64,000 nt of DNA, from NCBI GenBank assembly GCA_038025085.1, contig CM076140.1, positions 31,979,501 to 32,043,500 of the forward strand. The letters run 5' to 3'. Positions 56,988 through 64,000 of the stretch are shown here, piece by piece. Each line of letters starts with the position of its first letter. The first letter of the stretch is position 1. This DNA is from Tetragonia tetragonoides (Eukaryota > Streptophyta > Magnoliopsida > Caryophyllales > Aizoaceae). The translations under genes and the position numbers were made by a program. The notes under the pieces were generated by a model. The model ran no database searches. It saw only the letters and a program-made list of their open reading frames with translations, and was not told where the DNA came from.

Positions 56988-59039
56988 TTTTTTTTTTTTT
57001 TTTTGGTAAGAATTAGAAATTTCATTACCAAGCAAAAGGTGTTACACCTAAAAGGCAACCATAGGGACAGACCACCTACTAGGTAGGGTGCTTGATGCCC
57101 ATGGCCCCTAAAACATCACTATACAAGCAAAAGCAAAACAAACAAAACAGCTAGTGTAGAATTACATAATTGATGCATAAAAGTTTCTATCATGCCTATT
57201 TAGCTTCTTGATTGCTACTGTGTGAAGCCGATCCCTAACTATGAACTTGATCTGGTGTATTAGGCATTCATCAGCTGTTCTTATACCTGTGAAGCAGATA
57301 CTGTTCCTTTCTCTCCACACAGCATAGACCACAGCTGCTATGCTTGCTGCAAAAACAGAAGAGTGAAATCTTGAGAAGATTGAAATCATGATTTTCTTCT
57401 TGCTGCGCCATTTAGTGCCCCCTGCAGACTTGTTGCAGAAGAAGCCCAAACCCAACCATTGCTTCACTCTTTCTAAAACATCTTTTGATCTGTTGAAGGT
57501 GAAAAACAGGTGATCAACTGTCTCAATGTCAGTATCACATAAGTAGCATTTCATGTCTCCATTGTAAAACTGAAGTTTTTGCATCCTTTCTTTTGTGAGT
57601 AATCTTTTCAGCTGAGCTAACCAGAGGATAAAACTATGCCTTGGCATATTATATTTACCCCATATCAAATTCGCATGCCTGAATTTCTCAAAGTTTCCTT
57701 TAAGAAATTGATACCCAACTGCTACAGTATACTGATTTGCAGAACCAATCCATACACCTGCAGCATCATAAGCATTCCTGAATTTGTCCTTCATTTTATT
57801 AATCTTGTTCCAGTACCAACTGCTGTCAGCTTTAGGGATGTACCCCGAAAAATCAGTGCTCCTCAGATAAACACCATTGATCCACCTTACCCATAAGGTA
57901 TCCTGCTTTGTTGATAATGCCCAAACATGCTTACCATTAAGGGCAAAATTCCAAGCTTTGCAATCTTTAAACTGCAAACCACCATGTTTCTTTGGTCTGC
58001 ATATCCAATCCCATGCCACAAGATTTGGTTTATTCTGTAATTCAACACCACCCCACAAGAACTGACGACATTTTTGTTCAATAAGTTTCAAAACACCAGT
58101 TGGCAATACAAAAACTCCAGACCAGTAGACATGCAGAGAAATCAACACAGAGTTGATGAGTTGCGCCATACCTGCGTAAGAAAGATTTTTGTAGCCCAAC
58201 AGGTTAATCTCGTGGTTATTTTTTCCACAAGGAAAGCAGCTTCAAGTTTGTTCCACTTTGTAGGTGTCAAAGGCACACCTAAATATTTCATTGGAAAAGT
58301 TCCAGCTTGGAAGCCAATCAACAACAGCAAAGAGGATTTGACTTGATCAGTTACTCCAGCTATGTAGCAATGGGATTTCTCACTATTTGCACATAAGCCA
58401 GTAACTTTGGAGAATTATTTAAAACCCTCTTTAATTCTGCTAACAGATTGATAGTTAGCTTTGCAAAAGACCATCAAATCATCTGCAAAACAGATGTGAT
58501 TCAGTCTGACCTCTTTGCACATGGGGTGAAAACGAAAATCAGGAAGCTGGGATGCCATATTCAGGATCCTTGATAGAAACTCCATCACCATTACAAAAAA
58601 AAGAGGAGAGATAGGATCTCCCTGCCTTATCCCTCTCTTGCCCATAAAAAAACCCAAAATTCTCTCCATTAACATTCATATGTGAATCGTACTACAACAT
58701 GCAATAGGCCGGAATTCAGAAGCAAATTAAGGGGCTGCTACTTTAGGAATCAAACACAAGTTTGTTGAATTCACTTGTTTAAGCATTTTGCCAGATGAGA
58801 AAAAATCTTTGATTGCATCTGTAACTTTCCCCAATGACTTCCCATGCATCCTTAAAGAAACCACTACCAAATCCATCAGGGCCTGGACTTTTGGTATGAT
58901 TTATGCTAAAGAATGCTGTTTTAATTTCCTCATTTGTCACATCTTGTATCAACATTACCTTCTGAATCTCAGTGAGAGTATTGCCATTTGCAAAAATTGT
59001 GTTATCAGGGAGGATTCTATTAGGCTCCTCCACCCCCAG
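56988..59039 (-). pseudogene. L1-type LINE, 3' part with RT and zf-RVT
   Basis: A 17-T run at 56988-57004 is the poly(A) tail of a minus-strand LINE. Upstream on that strand, ORF2 pieces are visible: an RT start (TKSPGPDGFGSGFFKDAWEV, about 58830-58890), RT palm (GIRQGDPISPLFFVMVMEF and the FADD box, about 58470-58640), connection (MKYLGVPLTPTKWNKLE) and a C-terminal zf-RVT zinc region (MPRHSFILWLAQLKRLLT, CYLCDTDIETVDHLF) ending at about 57162. Part of the RT between the first two blocks is deleted (near 58680-58780), and stops separate the pieces. The endonuclease is not in the window; the left LTR of the chromovirus begins at 59040, so the 5' part may lie beyond that element. Confidence 0.9.
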
Positions 59040-59548
59040 TGTTAGGTTCCGCCCTTTACACCTTGTAATTTACTTCTTTCCTTTACTTTCCTTGTAATGT
59101 AACATGTCTCTAAGGCGCTTCCTGCGTGTGACCCTTGGACATGTCTTTAAGCTTTCTAGTTCTTTCCTAACATGTCTCTAAGGCGCTTCCTGCGTGTCGA
59201 CCCTTGGACATGTCTTTAAGCTTTCTAGTCTTTTTACTTTTAGGAGTAGATGTTGAGTATGAAAGTTATGCACTCTTGATGTCTACTCCTGTCAGAATGA
59301 ATAAAGCTCTAAGGACTCTTTATCGGGGAATCAGTCCTCCATATCGATGTATTGATGTCAATGCTTGTTGTTGTTAAACTGCATTGATTGCTTTCATCAT
59401 CCAACCCCTCTCTCAAACTCCGTCCCTCCCTCACTCTCTTGTGTACACGGACACCCCGAAGACGTTCCTTGTGTACGACTGGCACTCTTGCCGCTAGGAG
59501 ACAAGAGCGCGCCGCACATCCCGCAACTTGAAAAGGCGGACCGTGACA
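59040..59548 (+). repeat. 5' LTR of chromovirus G
   Basis: A TGTTAGGTTCC start and a CGTGACA end, 509 bp; the partner is outside the window. It contains an approximately 68-bp direct duplication (59101-59168 and 59169 to about 59232, AACATGTCTCTAAGGCGCTT) and a poly(A) signal AATAAA at 59300-59305. The boundaries are inferred from TG...CA and the adjacent PBS. Confidence 0.75.
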
Positions 59549-59550
59549 GT

Positions 59551-59562
59551 TGGTATCAGAGC
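59551..59562 (+). other. Primer-binding site of chromovirus G
   Basis: TGGTATCAGAGC, the classic complement of the 3' end of initiator methionine tRNA, two bases after the LTR. Confidence 0.93.
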
Positions 59563-59613
59563 GCAGCGAGAGAAGCACGCTCAGTGAAAGGTTGCTAGAT
59601 TGAATTCGAAACC

Positions 59614-60650
59614 ATGGTGACCATGGAAGAGCTAGAGAAACTTGTGATCAGGTCGGATGCCCGGATCGATGCATTGGAGGCCCAAGTGCATGATATATCC
59701 TCCGCAAGCTTGCGGGAGGTGCTTGACCACATCCACAATCAACTCCAAGCATTGTGGGATCAGTGTGCTACGATCAACCGGGTCGTTGCTAGCAGTAGTG
59801 GTGGATCAGGGTCGAGATGGGTGAAGCCCCCTCGGCCCCGGACCTACAGTGGAGCCAGAGACTCCAAGGAAGTAGACAATTTTGTCTTCAACCTAGAATA
59901 ATACTTCCGAGTCAGTGGACTGGAAGAGGACCAGAAGGTCGACACCGCGGTCATGTACCTAGTGGACGACGCGAAATTGTGGTGGCGTTCGAAGTATGCC
60001 GAAATCGAAGCCAAAACTCTGAAAATAGACACATGGGAAGAGTTCAAGAAGGAACTCAACGACCAGTTCTACTTGGAGAACACTGAGTTCATTGCCCGAA
60101 GGAAGTTAAAGACCATCAAGCACACGGGGACCATCCGAGACTATGTGAAGGAGTACTCGGCGTGCATGCTGGAGATCAGGGACATGAGCGACAAGGATCG
60201 TATGTTCAATTTCATCGATGGGCTGAAAGAGTGCGCTCAACGTGAGTTGAACAGACAGAAGCTAGATACCTTGTCGGCTGCTATAAGCGTGGTCGAACGG
60301 CTCTTTGACAACCAGCTAGGGAAAGAGATCCCACCGAAGAAAGGGCCAACAGGGTCGAGTTCGATTGTGAACCGAGTAGCGTCAACGGGCTCCCAGACAG
60401 GCTCGAACAATGCTCGAAACTACAACGCCGGTAATTACAGTGGTGGAAATAATAGATATGGGAACGTTGGAGGAGGATCTCCTAGACTAGCACCCTACCG
60501 GCCCCCAGGTTCAACCTCGTCGTTCAATCGGACAGAAACGTCCACGGCAAGATGGTCGTCGAAGTTGAGTTGCTACAACTGCAAAGGCCACACAAACACA
60601 CCGAGTGCCCTCATCGACACTTGAGTGCCCTCCAATAGAATCTATCTAAG
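59614..60650 (+). pseudogene. gag of chromovirus G
   Basis: It starts MVTMEELEKLVIRSDARIDA with a coiled-coil-like N-terminus. The retrotrans_gag region follows (WEEFKKELNDQFYLENTEF, IRDYVKEYSACMLEIRDM). A Gly/Asn/Ser-rich stretch then leads to a damaged zinc knuckle (CYNCKGH with the expected last Cys displaced by a frameshift near 60600). A TAA at about 59899 (after FVFNLE) splits the frame. It would form the particle and bind RNA. Confidence 0.85.
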
Positions 60651-60700
60651 ATGTCTGTGGAGTCTGATGGCACCAACGAAGGAGAGACAAGCAGAAACAA

Positions 60701-61440
60701 TGAAATGGATGAGGATGAGATACCACACATTGGAGCTGTCATTTACTGGGCGCCCTGAGGGGTGATGAGACCTCTCTAAAACCCAAGTAGACTGAGCTCA
60801 TGTACGTCGACGTAGTGATCAATGGACGTAGCGCTCGAGCAATGATTGACACAGGTGCCACCCATGACTTCGTGGCCGGCACGGAAGCAGAGAGATTGGG
60901 ACTGAAGCTGGACCACGCTGGCGGCAGCATGAAGGCCGTGAACTCGGCAGCAAGACCTATTCATGGGATTTCCAAGGGATTCCTCACACGCATAGGGGAG
61001 TGGAGTGGTCGATTGGACCTTACTGTGACTCCACTAGATGAAATGGATGAGGATGAGATACCACACATGGGAGCTGTTCATTTACTGGGCGCCCTGAGGG
61101 GTGATGAGACCTCTCTAAAACCCAAGTCGACTGAGCTCATGTACGTCGACGTATTGATCAATGAACGTAGCACTCGAGCAATGATTGACACAGGTGCCAC
61201 CCATAACTTCGTGGCCGGCACGGAAGCAGAGAGATTGGGACTAAAGCTGGACCGCGTTGGCGGCAGCATGAAGGCCGTGAACTCTGCAGCAAGACCTATT
61301 CATGGGATTTTCAAGGGATTCCTCACACGGATAGGGGAGTGGAGTGGTCGATTGGACCTTACTATGACTCAACTAGATGATTTTAAGATGGTATTGGGTA
61401 TGGACTTCCTCCGCACGTCTAAAGCAGCGCCCATGCCCGA
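60701..61440 (+). pseudogene. Protease of chromovirus G with tandem-duplicated domain
   Basis: Two retropepsin-like modules lie in series with active sites MIDTGATHDFVAG (Asp codon 60848) and MIDTGATHNFVAG (Asp codon 61187). The repeat unit spans 60701-61038 and 61039-61377, about 339 bp, or 113 residues. Only the second module is followed by the normal end FKMVLGMDFLR. The first unit lacks one base near 60740 (GCTGTCATTTACT versus GCTGTTCATTTACT) and has TAG at 60788, so the upstream frame is broken; from MYVDV (60800) onward both modules share one frame. Confidence 0.88.
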
Positions 61441-61639
61441 TTTGAGTTCCTTGCTGGTGATGGGTGACAGCCCATGTCTTGTGAAAGCGTCGAACGCGAA
61501 GGTTGAGAATAGACGGGGACAGATGCTCTCGTCAATGCAGTTTGAGAAGGGACTTAGAAGATGTGAACCGTCGTTCCTGGCCACTTTGTCGATGAAGGAA
61601 GATTGTAGGGATGAGAACACGCCTTCGGAGGTAGTGGAA

Positions 61640-63000
61640 CTGCTTGAGGGATTCAAGGACATCTTGCCCGATGATCTACCCCAAGTCCTCCCCCCCTCGC
61701 CGATCCGTCGATCATCAGATCGAGTTGATCCCAGGAGTCGTGCCACCCGCTCGTAGCCCTTACAGGATGGCACCTCCCGAGCTGGCTGAACTGAGGAAAC
61801 AGTTGGATGGTCTATTAAAGGGAGGATTCATTCGGCCGTCCAAAGCGCCCTATGGGACTCCCGTGTTGTTTCAGAAGAAGCAAGATGGAACTCTTCGGCT
61901 GTGTATTGACTATCGGGCACTCAAAAAGTTGACGGTGAGGAATCACTATCCTATTCCGTTGATTGCTGACTTGTTCGATCAACTTGGCAATGCTGTGTAC
62001 TTTACGAAGCTTAATTTGAGGTCGGGGTACCATTAAGTTCGTATATCAGAAGGGGACGAGCCGAAGACATCTTGTGTGACGAGATATGGGGCTTTTGAGT
62101 TGTTAGTGATGCCTTTTGGACTGACGAACGCTCCTGCAACGTTTTGCACTTTGATGAACCATGTCTTCCATGGGTACTTGGATAAGTTCGTGATGGTATA
62201 CCTCGATGATATTGTGATCTACAGCAAGACCATGAGTGAACACCTGGAACACTTAAGACTTGTGTTCGAGAAGTTGCGCGAGCACCACCTCTTCGTGAAG
62301 TCTGAGAAGTGTTCGTTTGCACAAGAAGAAATTAGTTTCCTTGGTCACTTTGTAGGAAAGGGGAAGATGTGCATGGATCCTAAGAAAGTCTCAGCCATTA
62401 AGGAGTGGCAGCCTCCGAAGAATGTCTCTGAGCTCCGTTCCTTCCTTGGCCTTGCTAATTACTATCGGTGTTTCATTGTAGGGTATTCTGGTATTGTGGC
62501 TCCCCTCACAGACTTGCTCAAGAAGTGTGAAGATTGGAGTTGGGCCGAATCACAAAATGAGGCATTCGAGAATTTGAAGAAGATGGTAACCAGGGAACCA
62601 GTGTTGGCTCTCCCTGATGTCACAAAACCTTTCGAGGTCGAGACTGATGCCTCAGACTTTGCCTCGGGGGAGTTTTACTTCAAGAAGGGCACCCAGTTGC
62701 TTTTGAGAGCCAGAAGCTGAATGGGGCCGAGAGGCGGTATGCCGCTCAAGAGAAGGAGTTACTGGCAATTGTACATTGCTTAAGGGTCTGGAGACACTAT
62801 CTTCTGGCTTCGAAATTCCTCGTTCACACAGATAACACCGCGGTGAGCCGTTTCTTAACCCAACCGAGACTCATTGGTCGACAGGCTCGGTGGCAAGAAT
62901 CTCTTGTGGAATTTGATGTGGAGTTCACATACAGACCTGGGGTCAACAACAAGGTTGTGGACGCTCTCAGTCGTCGCGCCGACTTCGCTGCATTAAAGCA
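61640..63000 (+). pseudogene. Reverse transcriptase and RNase H of chromovirus G
   Basis: An RT entry [20 protein letters not shown] follows a frame change near 61640. Then come [20 protein letters not shown], a TAA after LRSGYH near 62034, LVMPFGLTNAPATF and the catalytic YLDD box (62199-62210). Then LGHFVGKGKMCMDPKKVSAI and an RNase H with VETDASDFA, where a frameshift and small deletion after DASDFA (about 62660-62700) break it. The end, with FTYRPGVNNKVVDALSRRAD, is intact. Confidence 0.88.
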
Positions 63001-64000
63001 GATGGCTCACTTGTCGGCAAGTCATGTGGCCACTACAATCCGTGACCAGATCAAACAACAGCTGGGTCAAGATACGATAGCGAAGACCATCGAACAACTC
63101 ATTAAAGAAGGAAAGACGCGACGATTCTGGATAGAAGATGGCTTTATCTTCACAAAGGGACATAGGTTGTATGTTCCCAGGGCCGAGGGCCTTCGGAGAA
63201 AATTGCTAAGTGAATGTCATGACACCCTCTAGGCAGGACATCCAGGGTGGCAACGAACCTTCAGCTTGTTAAAGGAAGGGTATTTCTGGCCCCAGATGAA
63301 GGATGATGTGATGAGCTATACTCGGACGTGTCTCGTGTGTCAGCAAGACAAGCCAGATCGATTCAAGCCGGGCGGCTTGCTAAACCCGCTCGCAGTGCCG
63401 ACTAGACCATGGGAGAGTGTCTCCATGGACTTCATTAACTGTTTACCGAAGGTTGGACCCTTGTCGGCGATCATGGTGATAGTGGATCGGTTCTCGAAGT
63501 ATGCCACGTTCATCCTGATGCCGAAAGCGACCGGGGCAGAAGAGACAGTCGTCCTCTTCTTCAAACACATTGTCAAGTACTGGGGGCTGCCGAGGAGCAT
63601 TGTGAGTGACCGAGACCCTCGGTTCACAGGCATCTTTTGGGGTGAACTCTTCAAGCTTCTTGGGTCAGAGGTAAACATGTCTTCAGCGTACCATCCCCAG
63701 ACGGATGGATAGATAGAAAGGTTCAACGGGCTCCTCGAAGAATACCTTCGACACTTCGTGAGCGCCAACCAGAGAGAATGGGTGAGACTGCTAGATGTAG
63801 CCCAACTCTGCTTCAATTCTCAGAAGAGCTCCTCATCCAACAGAAGCCCCTTCGAAGTTGTCACAGGACAATAACCTCTCCTACCACACACCGTGGATGA
63901 TCACTACAAAGGCCGAAGCAAGAAAGCCTATGATTTCACCAGAGAATGGAAGCAAAACACTGACATTGCTCGGAGTTACTTAGAAAAGGCTTCAAAACAC
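63001..64000 (+). pseudogene. Integrase of chromovirus G (runs off window)
   Basis: A linker (RFWIEDGFIFTKGHRLYVPR), then a zinc-binding region (ECHDTL, TAG at 63230, GHPG; CLVCQQDKPDRFKPGG) and a core with Asp in SVSMDFINCLPK (codon 63428) and Asp in VSDRDPRF (about 63609). The Glu lies in IERFNGLL just after a TAG near 63711 that replaces Gln in the DGQ context. A further TAA lies near 63873. The C-terminal domain and any chromodomain lie beyond 64000. Confidence 0.85.

Larger units (their letters stand above)
59040..64000 (+). mobile_element. Galadriel-like chromovirus G (5' part; continues past window)
   Basis: Plus strand: 5' LTR 59040-59548, PBS, gag, protease (duplicated), RT, RNase H, integrase. 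The integrase style (RFTGIFWGELFKLLGSEVN, SAYHPQTDG, EEYLRHFVSANQREW) suggests the Galadriel clade, from memory. The chromodomain and 3' LTR would lie beyond 64000. Frameshifts and stops in gag, between protease and RT, in RNase H and in integrase make it inactive. Confidence 0.82.

Noticed and set aside
57636..58346. Plus-strand frames across the LINE
   Set aside because: They are shadows of the minus-strand RT and zf-RVT frames and carry no recognisable domain.
59365..59598. Small proteins encoded in the G LTR
   Set aside because: Frames overlap the LTR end and PBS on both strands with no conserved features.

Overview
The window is repeat-dense nuclear DNA of a flowering plant, probably a eudicot. 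I see no host gene that is not part of a mobile element, and no tRNA, rRNA or CRISPR array. Almost every base can be assigned to nested retrotransposons. The plant assignment rests on Ty3/gypsy Tat/Ogre-like elements (dual RNase H, a primer-binding site matching the one known from Ogre elements, antisense plant-mobile-domain genes), Tekay/Del-type and Galadriel-like chromoviruses, and an L1-type LINE with a zf-RVT tail.

Layout. (1) A Tekay-like chromovirus on the minus strand is the oldest layer. Its pieces are 54550-56333 (RT/RNase H), 29931-31195 (integrase and chromodomain) and 10965-11090 (C-terminus, PPT and start of the 3' LTR). A second copy of its integrase fills 1-1192. (2) A Tat-lineage family, 'family 1' (LTR about 1.25 kb, TGTAAGG...TCTACA on the plus strand), is inserted in the Tekay integrase. 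Copy A2 occupies 31196-54549. A tandem-duplicated sister, A1, occupies 1193-10964 and shares the same Tekay/LTR junction. (3) A further family-1 element, B (33165-45959), sits inside A2. (4) A longer, more complete Tat-lineage element, C ('family 2', 11091-29930), is inserted near the 3' end of the same Tekay and carries a hAT-like MITE (18468-19134). (5) On the right are a CCGG-rich non-autonomous repeat (56334-56987), a minus-strand LINE (56988-59039), and a plus-strand Galadriel-like chromovirus (59040 to beyond 64000) that apparently interrupts the LINE.

How the parts work together. In the Tat elements gag and pol run on the minus strand from the right-hand LTR. Two gene-like units run antisense on the plus strand between integrase and the 3' LTR: a seven-exon gene with a plant mobile domain (aORF A) and a second conserved gene of unknown role (aORF B). 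Family 1 has lost the capsid, protease, RT and RNase H regions in every copy, and could only move if helped by another element. Family 2 has all domains but carries several stops. All copies look decayed.

Most interesting signals. A GC-rich motif built from AGCGG/CCGCT half-sites lies shortly upstream of the TATA-like box at all three presumed promoters (LTR, aORF A, aORF B). The half-site is shared by both families but arranged differently in each. A small hairpin between aORF B and integrase shows a compensatory base change between families. The seven-exon structure of aORF A is kept between families. The right-hand chromovirus carries an in-frame tandem duplication of its protease.
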